Both the position numbers and the translations under genes were made by a program. From Pelagovum sp. HNIBRBA483 (GTDB taxonomy: Bacteria > Pseudomonadota > Alphaproteobacteria > Rhodobacterales > Rhodobacteraceae): a stretch of 64,000 nucleotides of DNA. The stretch is from the NCBI RefSeq assembly GCF_040931995.1, contig NZ_CP162412.1, positions 2,767,001 to 2,831,000 of the forward strand, in the 5' to 3' direction. Positions 9,228-20,833 of the stretch are shown here, in pieces. The notes beneath the pieces are model-generated. The model was not told the DNA's origin and made no database searches. It worked only from the letters and a program-made list of their open reading frames with translations. Numbering within the stretch: the stretch's first letter is position 1; each line of letters opens with the position of its first letter.

Positions 9228-10835
9228 TCAGAACCAGCCCAACCGGCGTTCCCAGTGCAGCGCCACGCCAAAATCAGCGCTCCCGCGCGCCAGAACCGAG
9301 CCGATCCCCTCGCGCCCTGCCGCATTGGTGGCAAAGGCTTCGACGCTTAGCGGGGTGCCCGCCAGATCATGCCGCACGCCCACGGCCCAAACATCGCCAT
9401 GCGCAGGGCCAGTGTAGCTGTACTCGCCCATTACCACCGTCCGCTCGCCCAGCGCCACCGAAGCGCCAAGACCAATTCCGTAGCGCCCGCCATAACCTGT
9501 TGCGCCATAGCGCGGGTTGAGCACCAGTTGCCCCCAGTCGCCAAACTCCCGCGCCGCCATCGCCTCGCCAAAGATCACGCCGGTGGTGGGCTTGCGGATG
9601 TCACGCCCCACCAACGTGCGAAAGCCAAGGCTCACAGGATGCCCATAGCGCTGATCCATCGCCTGCCAGCGCCCACCGATCTGGTAGCGCAGATCCTCCA
9701 CCGCCGCAGATCGGAAACCCGTCGCGGCATCAATCGCGTATTGCTCCAGCGTCACATCATACTGGATATCAGGATCGGTGGTAAAATACCCCGACACCGC
9801 ATAATTCCCGCTCGCGGTATAGGATGCCCGCACCCGCAGTTGATCGGGCGCCAAAGTTTGTGGGCTGGTAATGGTGATCCCATCGGCAAAGCCCTCCGGC
9901 CGCAGCGCCGCCACGCGGTCTTCGACAAACGGCGCATAGCGGGGGATCGGCTCATCACGGCGGCTTGGCACATAGCTCAGCACCAACCCGAAGGAAGGGT
10001 TTTGCTTGTCCGCGAAAAACAGCATGTCATCGGTGATCGGCGAGACGCCAAAGCCATTGGTCGCATAAAGGTCCAGCGCCATTTGCGGCGTCAGCGCCCA
10101 GCGCCCGCCCAGCGACCACAGCATCTGCGGATCGGTTGCGCTCGGCGCATCAATCGCGGCCGATCCCAGCTCACGCCGCACACCCTTCGCGCCCGCATGG
10201 AGGAAGAGCCTGTCCACCGGCTGCCAGATCACGCTTGCGCCAGCGGTCAGCCGTTTGCCAAATCCTGTTTCGCCCTGCTGGGTATCTGGCAGGAAGGTCA
10301 CGCCCGCATCCGCGCCCAGCGCCCAACGCTCGGTCAGCCGCCATGTCACCGGCAGGCTCACCCCGAACCCATAGGTCTGTCGCCCCTTGGCGGTGTTATC
10401 CGGCCCGCCCGCGCGATAGAAACCGGCCTCCGCAGCCACCCGCAGCGCCGCTGACAACGTTTCACTCTCGGTCAGCGGAAATTTCAAATCCCCCCCAAAC
10501 GAGAAATAGGTGATGTTGGTCATCCGCCCGTTGATCGGCGTATTGGGCGGGTCGTCGAATACCTGAATATTCCACGCCGCTTGTGGCTGGTTGCCATGCC
10601 GCCAACGCGCGCCGCCAAAATAGGTCTGCTTGCCAGTGCCGGAGGTCGTGTTCGGCGCCGTCTGCTGCGACCCAACATAACCCTTGAACGTATCGGGCGG
10701 CAGCAACACGCCGGTATCCACACCCGCCAAATGCTCGGGGAACTCCTCAAAAGGGAAATTCGGATCGGCAAAGGCGATCCCGCTTGCGGTAACGATCCCC
10801 GCAACGGCTGCGGCAACAAAGCGAATGAAAGGCAT
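9228..10835 (-). CDS. Outer-membrane beta-barrel protein, YjbH-like
   Basis: A 535-residue exported protein. The start is set at MPFIRFVAAAVAGIVTASG, which gives a proper signal peptide (cleavage likely after AFA); the longer frame adds 20 residues in front of it. The mature sequence is rich in alternating aromatic/polar strands and ends in WF, the aromatic end typical of barrel proteins recognised by BamA. The internal GDLKFPLT and GGRWALTPQMALDLY stretches resemble YjbH/exopolysaccharide outer-membrane proteins of Rhodobacterales, but no polysaccharide genes are nearby, so the function is uncertain. Confidence 0.65.
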   Translation of the reverse strand: MPFIRFVAAAVAGIVTASGIAFADPNFPFEEFPEHLAGVDTGVLLPPDTFKGYVGSQQTAPNTTSGTGKQTYFGGARWRHGNQPQAAWNIQVFDDPPNTPINGRMTNITYFSFGGDLKFPLTESETLSAALRVAAEAGFYRAGGPDNTAKGRQTYGFGVSLPVTWRLTERWALGADAGVTFLPDTQQGETGFGKRLTAGASVIWQPVDRLFLHAGAKGVRRELGSAAIDAPSATDPQMLWSLGGRWALTPQMALDLYATNGFGVSPITDDMLFFADKQNPSFGLVLSYVPSRRDEPIPRYAPFVEDRVAALRPEGFADGITITSPQTLAPDQLRVRASYTASGNYAVSGYFTTDPDIQYDVTLEQYAIDAATGFRSAAVEDLRYQIGGRWQAMDQRYGHPVSLGFRTLVGRDIRKPTTGVIFGEAMAAREFGDWGQLVLNPRYGATGYGGRYGIGLGASVALGERTVVMGEYSYTGPAHGDVWAVGVRHDLAGTPLSVEAFATNAAGREGIGSVLARGSADFGVALHWERRLGWF

Positions 10836-10922
10836 AATACTCAACCGGCAGTCATGAACTGACAGCTTCATGCGCCACCAGCCCACCGAAGGCAACCACC
10901 CGCTGTCATAAAGCCGAGGTGA

Positions 10923-13900
10923 TCAGACCTCCTCAACCTCCAATACCCCGCCCAAACTGCGTAAGGCCCCCTTGATCTGCGGATTCACGGGGAACTCCTG
11001 CCCCAGATCAATCTCCACCTCACCGGGCAGACCATGCCCCATCAAGCAGAAATAGACCGGCCCACGCCCGCCGCGCACTTTGTCGCGCGCCGCGTTTTGC
11101 AGCACCGTCGCCACCGTCGTAATCGCGCCCTCTTCTTCGATGAACACCCGCAAACCGCTGCTTCCAGCATCCGCCACAGCCACGTCAATGGGGGATACCG
11201 AGCGCGCCAAAAGCTTCAGTTGGTCGCTCTCCATCGTGGCTTCCACCTGCAAAACCACCTGCGAACCCGTCTCCAGATGATCGCGGCATGCCTCCAACGT
11301 GTCAGAGAACATGGTCACTTCATACTGCCCTGTCGGATCGGACAGCTGCACAAAGGCAAAGCGATTGCCCCGCGCCGATTTGCGCTCCTGCCGCCCCGCG
11401 ATCGTGCCAGCCATCTTGACGATACAGGCACCACGCTCGGCCTTCGCTGTCACCTCATCGAGGGTCAGCACACCCTTACGCTTCAACGGCGCGATGTAAT
11501 CATCCAGCGGGTGGCCGGAGAGGTAGAAGCCAATCGCCTTGAATTCCTCCGCCAACCGCTCAGCCGGCAACCAGTCATCCCGATTGGGTAGGCGCGGCTC
11601 GGGCAGGTCGTCGCCCGCCTCGCCAAACAGCGACACCTGATTCGAGGATTTCTGCTCATGCACCGCCGCCGAATAGGCTGCCAGCGCATCAAGGCTCTCG
11701 AACACCCGCCGCCTGTTACTGTCGAGCTGGTCAAACGCACCGGCCCGCGCCAGCATCTCCAGTGGCCGCTTACCGATCCGCTTGATATCCACCCGCCGCG
11801 CAAAATCGAAGAGGTTCACGAAAGGCCGCTCCCCGCGCCCCTCCACGATCAGCCGCATTGCCTCGACGCCAACGTTCTTCAGCGCGCCCAGCGCATAAAC
11901 GAGCTTGCCCTCCTCCACGTCAAACGTCGCCTGCGAGCGGTTCACGCATGGCGGGATGTAATCCAGCTCCAGTCCCTTTTTCACCTCTTGAAAGTAAACG
12001 CCCAGCTTGTCGGTCAGATGAATATCGCAGTTCATCACACCCGCCATGAACTCGACCGGATGGTTCGCCTTGAGCCATGCCGTCTGGTAGCTCACCACCG
12101 CATAGGCCGCCGCGTGGGATTTGTTGAAGCCGTAGTTGGCGAATTTTTCGAGCAGGTCGAAAACCTCGGTGGCCTTCTTATTGTCGACCCCGTTCGCCTT
12201 CGCCCCTTCAACGAACTTCGGCCGCTCGGCGTCCATCGCCTCTTTGATCTTCTTACCCATCGCGCGGCGCAAAAGGTCTGCACCGCCAAGGCTATAACCC
12301 GCCATCACCTGCGCGATTTGCATCACCTGCTCCTGATAGACGATGATGCCCTGCGTCTCCTCCAGAATATAGTCGATGGTCGGGTGAATGGATTGCAGCT
12401 CTTTCTGCCCGTTCTTCACCTCGCAATAGGTGGGGATGTTCTCCATCGGACCCGGGCGATAGAGCGCCACAAGCGCCACGATATCCTCGATGCAGGTGGG
12501 CTTCATGCGCTTGAGCGCATCCATCATGCCCGAGCTTTCCACCTGAAACACCGCCACCGTCTTGGCGCTGGAATAGAGCTTGTAGGTCTTTTCATCATCG
12601 AGGGGGATTTGCCCGATGTCATTCTCGGCCCCCTCGAACGGCTCGTAGATGGTGCTGCCATCCTCGGCCACATGCAGCGGGCGGCCCGATTTATGGATCA
12701 GGTTGATCGCGTTCTGCACCACCGTCAGCGTCTTGAGGCCCAGAAAGTCGAACTTCACCAGCCCCGCCTGCTCGACCCATTTCATGTTGAACTGCGTCGC
12801 GGGCATGTCAGAGCGCGGGTCTTGATAGAGCGGCACCAGCTCGTCGAGCGCACGATCACCGATCACCACGCCCGCAGCGTGGGTCGAAGCGTTCCGCAAC
12901 AACCCCTCCACCTGCTGCGCATAGGTCAGCAGCCGGTCAACAACCTCCTCGTTGCGCGCCTCTTCTCGCAGGCGCGGCTCGTCTTGCAACGCCTTGGCGA
13001 TGGAAACAGGCTTCACCCCCTCCACAGGGATCATCTTTGAAAGCCGGTCCACCTGCCCATAGGGCATTTGCAGCACCCGCCCCACATCCCGCACAGCGGC
13101 CTTCGATAGCAGCGCGCCGAATGTGATGATCTGCGCCACTTTCTCGCGGCCGTATTTCTCCTGCACATACTGGATCACCTCCTCCCGGCGATCCATGCAG
13201 AAGTCGATATCGAAGTCCGGCATCGACACACGTTCAGGGTTCAGAAAGCGCTCGAACAGCAGCGAATAGCGTAGCGGATCAAGGTCGGTGATCGTCAGCG
13301 CATAGGCGACGAGACTACCCGCGCCCGAACCCCGCCCCGGCCCGACCGGAATGTCGTGATCCTTGGCCCATTTGATGAAGTCCGCAACGATCAGGAAGTA
13401 TCCAGGAAAGCCCATCCCCTCGATGATGCCCAGCTCGAACTCCAGCCGCTTTTCATACTCCTCAACTGAGGCCGCATGCGGAATCACCGCCAATCGCGCG
13501 GCCAGTCCTTCCTTGGCCTGACGGCGCAGTTCATCCACCTCGTCATCCGCGAACTTCGGCAGGATCGGGTCGCGCTTATAGGCTTTGAACGCACAGCGCT
13601 GGGCGATTTCAACCGTGTTTTCCAGCGCTTCGGGGAGATCGGCAAATAGCGTCGCCATCTCCTCGGTGGATTTCAAATAATGCTGCGCGGTCAACCGACG
13701 GCGCGGCTCCTGCTGATCTACATAGGCGCCTTCAGCAATACAGATCAGCGCGTCATGCGCCTCGTATAGCTCGGTTTTCGGGAAATAGGCGTCATTCGTG
13801 GCCACCAGCGGCAGGCCCATCTCGTAGGCCATTTCCACATGGCCACGTTCCGAATCCCGCTCCGCTTGCGGCAGCCCGTCCTCGGTGGGGTGTCGCTGCA

Positions 13901-14423
13901 ACTCCACATAGAGCCGATCTGGGTAAATCCCCGCCAGCCGCTCCATCAGCGCCTGTGCCTTGGGCCGCTGCCCCATCCGCAACAGCCGCCCAACAGGACC
14001 ATCCGGCCCACCGCTCAGGCAGATCAGATCCGCTGAATATTGTTGCAGATCATCCAGCGTCACATGCGGCAGCTCTCCCCCTGCATCCACATAGAGCGCA
14101 GAGTTGAGCTTCATCAGGTTCATGTAACCCACTTCCGACTGCGCCAGCAGCACCACCGGTGCCGGTGCCTCGGGCCGCTTACCCGGCTCTGGTTCCATAT
14201 ACTGCAGATCGACCTGACAGCCGATGATCGGCTGAATGCCCTCCTTGCTGGCGTATTCCGAGAATTCGAGCGCGCAAAACAGGTTGTTGCTGTCCGTCAC
14301 AGCCACCGCAGGCTGGCCAAACGCCTTCACCATTTCTGGTAACATCTTGACGGGAATCGCCCCCTCTAGAAGCGAGTATTCCGTGTGGGTTCTGAGGTGG
14401 ATAAAGCGCGGCAGACTGGTCAT
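10923..14423 (-). CDS. dnaE: DNA polymerase III alpha subunit
   Basis: The replicative polymerase subunit, 1166 residues, the normal length of DnaE1. In order: the PHP domain from the start ([17 protein letters not shown]), the polymerase palm with [16 protein letters not shown] and the two catalytic aspartates in PDFDIDF (about 401-407), the third aspartate in [10 protein letters not shown] (about 556), the helix-hairpin-helix region (about 850-900), and the C-terminal OB fold (about 990-1070: [20 protein letters not shown]). It is a monocistronic gene divergent from the purine operon. Confidence 0.97.
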   Translation of the reverse strand: MTSLPRFIHLRTHTEYSLLEGAIPVKMLPEMVKAFGQPAVAVTDSNNLFCALEFSEYASKEGIQPIIGCQVDLQYMEPEPGKRPEAPAPVVLLAQSEVGYMNLMKLNSALYVDAGGELPHVTLDDLQQYSADLICLSGGPDGPVGRLLRMGQRPKAQALMERLAGIYPDRLYVELQRHPTEDGLPQAERDSERGHVEMAYEMGLPLVATNDAYFPKTELYEAHDALICIAEGAYVDQQEPRRRLTAQHYLKSTEEMATLFADLPEALENTVEIAQRCAFKAYKRDPILPKFADDEVDELRRQAKEGLAARLAVIPHAASVEEYEKRLEFELGIIEGMGFPGYFLIVADFIKWAKDHDIPVGPGRGSGAGSLVAYALTITDLDPLRYSLLFERFLNPERVSMPDFDIDFCMDRREEVIQYVQEKYGREKVAQIITFGALLSKAAVRDVGRVLQMPYGQVDRLSKMIPVEGVKPVSIAKALQDEPRLREEARNEEVVDRLLTYAQQVEGLLRNASTHAAGVVIGDRALDELVPLYQDPRSDMPATQFNMKWVEQAGLVKFDFLGLKTLTVVQNAINLIHKSGRPLHVAEDGSTIYEPFEGAENDIGQIPLDDEKTYKLYSSAKTVAVFQVESSGMMDALKRMKPTCIEDIVALVALYRPGPMENIPTYCEVKNGQKELQSIHPTIDYILEETQGIIVYQEQVMQIAQVMAGYSLGGADLLRRAMGKKIKEAMDAERPKFVEGAKANGVDNKKATEVFDLLEKFANYGFNKSHAAAYAVVSYQTAWLKANHPVEFMAGVMNCDIHLTDKLGVYFQEVKKGLELDYIPPCVNRSQATFDVEEGKLVYALGALKNVGVEAMRLIVEGRGERPFVNLFDFARRVDIKRIGKRPLEMLARAGAFDQLDSNRRRVFESLDALAAYSAAVHEQKSSNQVSLFGEAGDDLPEPRLPNRDDWLPAERLAEEFKAIGFYLSGHPLDDYIAPLKRKGVLTLDEVTAKAERGACIVKMAGTIAGRQERKSARGNRFAFVQLSDPTGQYEVTMFSDTLEACRDHLETGSQVVLQVEATMESDQLKLLARSVSPIDVAVADAGSSGLRVFIEEEGAITTVATVLQNAARDKVRGGRGPVYFCLMGHGLPGEVEIDLGQEFPVNPQIKGALRSLGGVLEVEEV

Positions 14424-14720
14424 TCTTGCAAGCTAACCCACCCCTCGACCATCGAAAAGCGGGAATCGCACCGCTGCCACTCACCGCGCACCCTTCAGGC
14501 GAAACTTGTCTATATCATTCAACTTAATAGCTTTTTCTGCCTCTTTTTTGACTATTCGCAATTTTTTGAAGGTCTTTCTTCCATTTCTGGGTGTGACACA
14601 CTTGCCTTGCGGCCAAAGTCGGGCTTTCCTGCTTGTCACAACAGGGGGCGCTGGTTTTACGTCGCATCGGACCAGCGCAAAGCGGCAAAGCCGCAAAACA
14701 GAAGGCGACAGAGATCAGGC
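14424..14720. other. Divergent intergenic region between dnaE and xdhA
   Basis: A gap of 297 bases with a marked AT-rich core (about 14510-14590) in otherwise GC-rich DNA. It must contain the promoters of both dnaE and the long purine operon. I could not fix a good -35/-10 pair by eye. There is no convincing small gene: the open frame that runs into xdhA from 14385 has no ribosome site and does not resemble a xanthine dehydrogenase N-terminus. Confidence 0.5.
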
Positions 14721-16085
14721 ATGACCGAGATCGCGTTTCTTCTCAACGGAGAGACCGTACGGGTTGCGGCCACCCCAACTCGTACACTCCTCGATTTTCT
14801 GCGCGAGGATCATCATCTTAAAGGCACCAAAGAAGGCTGCAACGAAGGCGATTGCGGCGCTTGCACCGTTGTTGTCAGCGATGGCAGCGGCACCCGGGCG
14901 CTCAACGCTTGCATTCTGTTCCTTCCTCAATTGCACGGCAAATCCGTCCGCACGGTCGAGGGGCTTTCCGGCCCGAATGGAGAACTGCACCCCGTGCAGG
15001 AGGCCATGGTCGCCCATCACGGCTCGCAGTGCGGTTTCTGCACACCAGGCTTTATCGCGTCGATGGTCGCCGCCCATCAGCTGGGGCGCACCGATCACGA
15101 CAATGTTCTGGCAGGCAATCTCTGCCGCTGCACCGGCTATGCCCCGATCATCCGCGCGGCCGAATCCCTCGAAGGCGTGCAAGCGCCCGATTGGTTCGAT
15201 GGCGATCTCCACGGCACCGACGCCGCTGAAATCGACATCGCCCCGACCACGCTCGACGCGCTCGCCTCTTGGTACGCCGATAACTCCGACGCCACGCTAA
15301 TTGCAGGCGCGACCGACGTCGGCCTCTGGGTCACCAAACAGCAACGCGACCTGCCCAAGGTCGCCTTCCTCAATCAATGCGCCGAGCTGCGCGAGGTTGA
15401 TCTCTCCGGCGATCTGATCCGCGTCGGCGCTGGCGTCAACATGACCACCATGCGTGAGCTGATGGAGGTCTATCATCCTTCCTATGCCGAGATGATCCGC
15501 CGCTACGCCTCCGAACAGGTGCGCAATGCCGCCACCATCGGTGGCAATATCGCCAACGGCTCCCCCATCGGGGACAACCCGCCGGTGCTGATCGCGCTGG
15601 ATGCCACCCTGCACCTGCGCCACCGCGACGTGACCCGCGACCTGCCAATCGAAGATTTCTTCATCGACTACGGCAAACAGGACCGCGCGGCAGGCGAATT
15701 GGTCATCGGCGTCAGCCTGCCCAAATCCGCGCCTGCCCTGCGGGTCTACAAGCTGTCCAAGCGCTTCGATCAAGACATCTCCGCCGTCTGCGGCGCGTTT
15801 AACGTGACCATCGAGGATGGCACCGTCACCGCCGCCCGCATCGCCTTTGGCGGCATGGCAGGCACCCCCAAACGCGCCAGCGCGGTCGAGGCCGCACTCA
15901 TCGGCCAACCGTGGACCGACGCCACCATCACCGCCGCACTTCACGCCTTTGCTGAGGATTTCACCCCTCTCAGCGATATGCGTGCCTCCGCCACTTACCG
16001 GCTGGAAACCGCACAAAACATGCTGCGCCGCTACTTCTACGATCTCGCCGGTCAGACGGTGAATGTGCTGGAGGTGCAGCCATGA
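14721..16085 (+). CDS. xdhA: Xanthine dehydrogenase small subunit (Fe-S/FAD)
   Basis: Carries electrons in xanthine/hypoxanthine oxidation. 454 residues from the ATG at 14721, chosen because the protein then begins with the expected [13 protein letters not shown]. The 2Fe-2S ferredoxin-like domain has CNEGDCGAC (about 39-47), and the second cluster domain has CGFCTPG and CRCTGY. The FAD domain runs from about 180 to 350 with [18 protein letters not shown]. The small-subunit arrangement (Fe-S plus FAD in one chain) is that of bacterial XdhA. Its stop overlaps the xdhB start. Confidence 0.94.
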   Translation: MTEIAFLLNGETVRVAATPTRTLLDFLREDHHLKGTKEGCNEGDCGACTVVVSDGSGTRALNACILFLPQLHGKSVRTVEGLSGPNGELHPVQEAMVAHHGSQCGFCTPGFIASMVAAHQLGRTDHDNVLAGNLCRCTGYAPIIRAAESLEGVQAPDWFDGDLHGTDAAEIDIAPTTLDALASWYADNSDATLIAGATDVGLWVTKQQRDLPKVAFLNQCAELREVDLSGDLIRVGAGVNMTTMRELMEVYHPSYAEMIRRYASEQVRNAATIGGNIANGSPIGDNPPVLIALDATLHLRHRDVTRDLPIEDFFIDYGKQDRAAGELVIGVSLPKSAPALRVYKLSKRFDQDISAVCGAFNVTIEDGTVTAARIAFGGMAGTPKRASAVEAALIGQPWTDATITAALHAFAEDFTPLSDMRASATYRLETAQNMLRRYFYDLAGQTVNVLEVQP

Positions 16086-18382
16086 GCGTCCACAAGCCCC
16101 TCCCCCATGACAGCGGCCCACTGCACGTCACCGGCCAAGCCCGCTATATTGATGACATCCCAGTTCCCGCTGGCACGCTGCACCTCGCCTTCGGCCTCTC
16201 GACCGTCGCACGCGGCCGCATCACCGCGCTTGATCTCGCTTCTGTGCGCGCCGCGTCAGGCGTTGTCGCGGTGCTGACGGCGGATGACCTGCCCTTCGCC
16301 AATGATGTCTCCCCCTCGATCCACGACGAGCCGCTCCTGTCGGACGGCACGGTCCATTATGTCGGTCAACCGATCTTTCTGGTGGTCGCATCCTCCCATC
16401 ACGCTGCCCGCCGCGCCGCGCGGCTGGCCGAGATCAGCTATGAGGCCGAAACCCCGATCCTGACAGTGGATGACGCCCTCGCCGCCGGCAGCTATTTCGA
16501 GGATGGCCCCCGCACATGGACCAAGGGTGACGCCGATACCGCGCTCACCTCCGCCACCCACCGCCTGCAAGGGCGGCTCGAAATGGGCGGTCAGGAGCAT
16601 TTCTACCTCGAAGGCCAAGCCGCCCTCGCCCTTCCACAAGAAGGCGGCGATATGGTGGTGCATTCCTCCACCCAACACCCCACCGAAATTCAGCACAAAG
16701 TGGCCGAAGCCCTTGGCGTCCCGATGAACGCTGTGCGCGTCGAAGCGCGGCGCATGGGCGGCGGCTTCGGCGGCAAAGAGAGCCAAGGCAACGCACTTGC
16801 CTGTGCCTGCGCCATTGCCGCCCGCGCCACCGGCCGCGCCTGCAAAATGCGCTATGACCGCGACGACGATATGGTCATCACCGGCAAGCGCCACGACTTC
16901 CGCATCGATTATGACGTCGGCTTCGATGACGAGGGCCGCATAACCGGCATCACCTTCGAGCAGTTCACCCGTGGCGGCTGGGCGCTCGACCTCACGATCC
17001 CCGTCGCCGACCGCGCGATGCTCCACGCAGATAACGCCTATCTGCTGGACCACGTCCGCATCACCTCTCACCGGCTCAAGACCAACACCCAATCCGCCAC
17101 CGCCTATCGTGGCTTCGGTGGTCCGCAGGGCGTCTTGGGCATCGAACGGGTGATGGATCATATCGCGCATTACCTTGGCCGCGATGCGCTCTCCGTTCGG
17201 CAGACGAATTTTTATGCTCCGATGGCCGATGTCCGCGCCGGAAAGGTTACCAACAATACCACCCCCTACGGGATGGAAGTGCGCGATTTCCTCCTGCACG
17301 AAATGACCGAGCGCTTGGTGGCGCAAAGCGACTATTCCGCCCGCTGCGTCGAAATCGCAGAATGGAACGACGCCAACCCGCTGATGAAACGCGGCATCGC
17401 CTATTCTCCGGTAAAGTTCGGCATTTCATTCACCCTGACCCATCTTAATCAGGCCGGTGCGCTGGTGCATGTCTATCAAGACGGCTCGATCCACCTCAAC
17501 CACGGCGGCACTGAAATGGGCCAGGGCCTTTTTCAGAAGGTAGCGCAAGTTGCCGCGTCCCGCTTCAGTGTTGATCCCTCGCTGGTGAAGATCACCGCGA
17601 CCGATACCGCCAAAGTGCCCAATACATCCGCCACCGCCGCGTCATCCGGCTCTGACCTCAACGGCATGGCCGCCAAGATCGCCTGCGACACCATCCGTGA
17701 CCGCATGGCCGAGGCTCTGGCTGCGCTCCACCAAACAACCGCTGACAAAGTGCAATTTAGCGATGGCCGCGTCCAGATCGGCCGCGAAAGCATGAGCTTC
17801 GCCGAGGCCGCCGCCACCTGCTATCAGAACCGCGTCAGCCTCTCGGCCACCGGCTTTTACAAAACCCCCGATCTCAGCTGGGACCGCATCGCGGGCCATG
17901 GCCGCCCGTTCTTCTACTTCGCCCATGGCGCTGCGATCACCGAGGTCGTCGTCGATACCCTTACCGGCGAGAACCGCATACTCCGTGCCGATATCCTCCA
18001 TGATGTGGGCAAGAGCCTCAATCCAGCGCTCGACATCGGGCAGGTCGAAGGCGCCTATGTCCAAGGGGCAGGCTGGCTCACCACCGAAGAGCTCGTCTGG
18101 GACGATGCCGGCCGCCTGCGCACCCATGCGCCTTCCACCTACAAAATCCCCGCCTGTTCGGACCGCCCCCGCGAGTTTAACGTGGCCCTCTGGGATGGCG
18201 AAAACCCCGAAGCCACGATCTACCGCTCCAAAGCAGTGGGCGAGCCGCCCTTCATGCTGGGCATTTCCGCCTATCTTGCGCTTTCCAATGCGGCCACCGC
18301 CTGCGGCCCGAACTACCCCGATCTCCGCGCGCCCGCCACGGCGGAGAACCTCCTCGCCGCAATCAAACGGGCACGCGGATGA
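16082..18382 (+). CDS. xdhB: Xanthine dehydrogenase molybdopterin-binding subunit
   Basis: The 766-residue molybdenum subunit that hydroxylates hypoxanthine and xanthine to uric acid. Visible marks are [16 protein letters not shown] (about 178-193), the molybdopterin block [13 protein letters not shown] (about 223-235), [11 protein letters not shown] (about 340-350) with the family arginine, and [13 protein letters not shown] (about 475-487). The catalytic glutamate fits [11 protein letters not shown] near the C-terminus. ATGA overlaps at both ends show coupling with xdhA and xdhC. Confidence 0.95.
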   Translation: MSVHKPLPHDSGPLHVTGQARYIDDIPVPAGTLHLAFGLSTVARGRITALDLASVRAASGVVAVLTADDLPFANDVSPSIHDEPLLSDGTVHYVGQPIFLVVASSHHAARRAARLAEISYEAETPILTVDDALAAGSYFEDGPRTWTKGDADTALTSATHRLQGRLEMGGQEHFYLEGQAALALPQEGGDMVVHSSTQHPTEIQHKVAEALGVPMNAVRVEARRMGGGFGGKESQGNALACACAIAARATGRACKMRYDRDDDMVITGKRHDFRIDYDVGFDDEGRITGITFEQFTRGGWALDLTIPVADRAMLHADNAYLLDHVRITSHRLKTNTQSATAYRGFGGPQGVLGIERVMDHIAHYLGRDALSVRQTNFYAPMADVRAGKVTNNTTPYGMEVRDFLLHEMTERLVAQSDYSARCVEIAEWNDANPLMKRGIAYSPVKFGISFTLTHLNQAGALVHVYQDGSIHLNHGGTEMGQGLFQKVAQVAASRFSVDPSLVKITATDTAKVPNTSATAASSGSDLNGMAAKIACDTIRDRMAEALAALHQTTADKVQFSDGRVQIGRESMSFAEAAATCYQNRVSLSATGFYKTPDLSWDRIAGHGRPFFYFAHGAAITEVVVDTLTGENRILRADILHDVGKSLNPALDIGQVEGAYVQGAGWLTTEELVWDDAGRLRTHAPSTYKIPACSDRPREFNVALWDGENPEATIYRSKAVGEPPFMLGISAYLALSNAATACGPNYPDLRAPATAENLLAAIKRARG

Positions 18383-19329
18383 GCTTTGACCGTGACACCC
18401 TCGCGGCTGCGGTCGCGGATCATGGCACGGTGGTCCGCATCCTTGTGCTGCGCAGCGCCGGTTCCGCCCCGCGCGACGGTGGCACCTCCATGCTCGTCTG
18501 GGCCGACGGCATGTCCGGCACCATCGGCGGCGGCACGCTCGAGTGGCAGGCCATTACTGAGGCCCTTACATTGCTGAACAGCGACAACGCAATACAACAC
18601 CGCACGCTCCCGCTCGGCCCCGCGCTCGGCCAATGCTGCGGCGGCGCAGTCACCCTCGTCTGGGAACGGTTCAACGCCGCCACCCTGCCGCAGCACTTCC
18701 CCTTCGCCCGCCCTCTGCAACAGGGCGCAGCCATGCCCGCGAGCCTCACCCGCCGCCTGCCGCATCTGGGCGACAGCTTCGCCCCGTTCGAGCAAGACGG
18801 CTGGATCGTCGAATCCGCTTTGCCACAAGGCCGCCCGCTCTGGGTCTGGGGCGCAGGTCATGTGGGCCGCGCGCTTGTCGATGTGCTGGCCCCGCTGCCC
18901 GATCTTTCCATCACATGGGTCGACACCGCCCGCGAACGGTTCCCCGCGCATATCCCTGAGGGTGTCACGATCCTCCCCGCAGCTGAGCCTACGCGCCTCA
19001 CCCCGCATGCGCCTCGCGACGCGGATCATATCGTGCTCACCTACAGCCACGAGCTGGACCTTGCGCTCTGCTACGCGCTTCTCGGCCACGGCTTCGCCAG
19101 CCTCGGCCTGATCGGTTCCGCCACAAAATGGGCGCGCTTCCGCAGTCGCCTTGCCGCACTCGGCCACAGTCACGAACAAATTGCGCGTATCGCTTGCCCC
19201 ATCGGGGACCCGTCATTAGGAAAACACCCGCACGCCATCGCGCTCGGGGTCGCAACAAGCCTGCTCAGACAGGTGCAAAAACAAACAGATAACAGGGGGA
19301 CGTTATCCAGTGAGAGAGACACTGCTTGA
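18379..19329 (+). CDS. xdhC: XdhC molybdenum cofactor insertion protein
   Basis: Binds and sulfurates the molybdenum cofactor and delivers it to XdhB. 316 residues. The N-terminal XdhC domain has RSAGSAPRDGGTSMLVW (about 25-41) and GTIGGGTLEWQA (about 50-61) plus the conserved GPALGQCCGG (about 79-88). The C-terminal Rossmann domain has VWGAGHVGRALVDVLAPL (about 157-174) and ends with ACPIGDPSLGKHPHAIALGV. It overlaps the next ABC ATPase gene by 20 bases, so transport and oxidation genes are one transcription unit. Confidence 0.93.
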   Translation: MSFDRDTLAAAVADHGTVVRILVLRSAGSAPRDGGTSMLVWADGMSGTIGGGTLEWQAITEALTLLNSDNAIQHRTLPLGPALGQCCGGAVTLVWERFNAATLPQHFPFARPLQQGAAMPASLTRRLPHLGDSFAPFEQDGWIVESALPQGRPLWVWGAGHVGRALVDVLAPLPDLSITWVDTARERFPAHIPEGVTILPAAEPTRLTPHAPRDADHIVLTYSHELDLALCYALLGHGFASLGLIGSATKWARFRSRLAALGHSHEQIARIACPIGDPSLGKHPHAIALGVATSLLRQVQKQTDNRGTLSSERDTA

Positions 19330-20833
19330 ACTCGACGGCCTGACCAAGGCCTATCCGGGGGTCGTCGCCAACAGCGATGTCTCCTTCCAGATCGGCAAGG
19401 GTGAGGTCCACGCGCTCTTGGGCGAAAACGGCGCTGGAAAGTCCACGCTGGTCAAAACGATCTACGGCCTCGTCAAGCCCGACACCGGCACGATGACCCT
19501 CGAAGGCAAGCCCTTCGCCCCCGCCGAACCACGCTCCGCCCGCGCCTCCGGTATCGCGATGGTGTTCCAGCATTTCTCGCTTTTTGACGCGCTCGACGTG
19601 GCCGAGAATATCGCCCTTGGCATGGAAAACCCGCCCGCAATGGGCGATCTGGCCGACCGCATCCGTGACGTGTCCGAAACCTATGGCCTGCCGCTTGATC
19701 CTTCGCGGATCGTCGGCGATCTCTCCGCCGGTGAGCGTCAGCGGGTCGAAATCATCCGCTGCCTTCTACAAGACCCCAAGCTCCTGATCATGGACGAACC
19801 CACCTCCGTGCTCACCCCGCAAGAGGTCGAGATCCTGTTCGAGACGCTCCGGCTCCTCTCGTCTGAAGGCACCGCCATCCTCTACATTTCCCACAAGCTC
19901 GAAGAGATCCGCGCCCTGTGCGAAAGCGCCACGATCCTGCGTTTGGGCAAGGTCGTCGGCACCTGTGACCCGCGCCAGACATCGGCCCGCGAAATGGCCG
20001 AGATGATGGTCGGCTCCACCCTCCATACCCCCGAGCGCGAGGCCAAAGACCCAGGCGAGGTCGTACTCTCGATCAAATCGCTCTCCGCCCCCGCGCCGCA
20101 CCGCTTCGGCACGGCGCTCAAGGACATCTCCATTGATGTCCGCGCCGGCGAAGTGCTCGGTATCGGCGGCGTCGCGGGCAACGGTCAGGACGAACTCGTC
20201 GCCGCCCTCTCCGGCGAGATGCGCACTGGTGCGGGCATGGTATCGCTCAACGGCCAGTCGATCGGCCACCTGATGCCCAATGCCCGCCGCGCGCGCGGCC
20301 TCTGCGCCGCGCCGGAGGAGCGCAACGGCCATGCCGCCGCCCCCGATATGAGCCTGACCGAGAATGCCACCCTCACCGGCACCGTCCGCATGGGGCTCAC
20401 CAAGAACGGCTTCGTCCAATGGCACAAGGCCCGCAGCTTTGCCGAAGAGGTGATAAAGGCCTTTGATGTCCGCACCCCCGGCCCCGACAATGCGGCGCGG
20501 TCGCTCTCCGGTGGCAACCTGCAAAAATTCGTCATCGGCCGCGAAATCATGCAAAAACCCCGCGTGTTTGTGGTCAACCAGCCCACATGGGGCGTCGATG
20601 CTTCCGCCGCCGCTGCGATCCGGCAGGCGCTCCTTGATCTGGCCGCCGACGGCGCAGCCGTCGTGGTGATCTCCCAAGACCTCGACGAATTGATGGAAAT
20701 TTCTGACCGCTTCGCCGCTCTCAACGGTGGTGCCCTGTCAGCCCCGCGCCCCGCCCAAGGCCTGACGGTCGAAGAGATCGGCCTGATGCTCGGCGGCGCT
20801 CATGATATGGAGGTGGCCCATGTTGAGGCTTGA
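19310..20833 (+). CDS. Nucleoside/purine ABC transporter ATP-binding protein (duplicated ABC domains)
   Basis: Energises import by the two permeases downstream. 507 residues from a GTG start inside the end of xdhC, with GGGGA upstream. Domain 1 has Walker A GENGAGKST (about 36-44), the signature LSAGERQRVEI (about 138-148) and Walker B LLIMDEPTS. Domain 2 has a degenerate Walker A (GVAGNGQDE) and signature LSGGNLQKFVIG, as in sugar and Bmp/Nup-type importers. The xdh genes upstream suggest a purine base or nucleoside as substrate. Confidence 0.9.
   Translation: MRETLLELDGLTKAYPGVVANSDVSFQIGKGEVHALLGENGAGKSTLVKTIYGLVKPDTGTMTLEGKPFAPAEPRSARASGIAMVFQHFSLFDALDVAENIALGMENPPAMGDLADRIRDVSETYGLPLDPSRIVGDLSAGERQRVEIIRCLLQDPKLLIMDEPTSVLTPQEVEILFETLRLLSSEGTAILYISHKLEEIRALCESATILRLGKVVGTCDPRQTSAREMAEMMVGSTLHTPEREAKDPGEVVLSIKSLSAPAPHRFGTALKDISIDVRAGEVLGIGGVAGNGQDELVAALSGEMRTGAGMVSLNGQSIGHLMPNARRARGLCAAPEERNGHAAAPDMSLTENATLTGTVRMGLTKNGFVQWHKARSFAEEVIKAFDVRTPGPDNAARSLSGGNLQKFVIGREIMQKPRVFVVNQPTWGVDASAAAAIRQALLDLAADGAAVVVISQDLDELMEISDRFAALNGGALSAPRPAQGLTVEEIGLMLGGAHDMEVAHVEA

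Noticed and set aside
11658-13040. Long plus-strand open frame of 460 codons opposite dnaE
   Set aside because: An antisense shadow in GC-rich DNA; dnaE is certain and the frame encodes an Arg/His/Gln-rich product with no domain.
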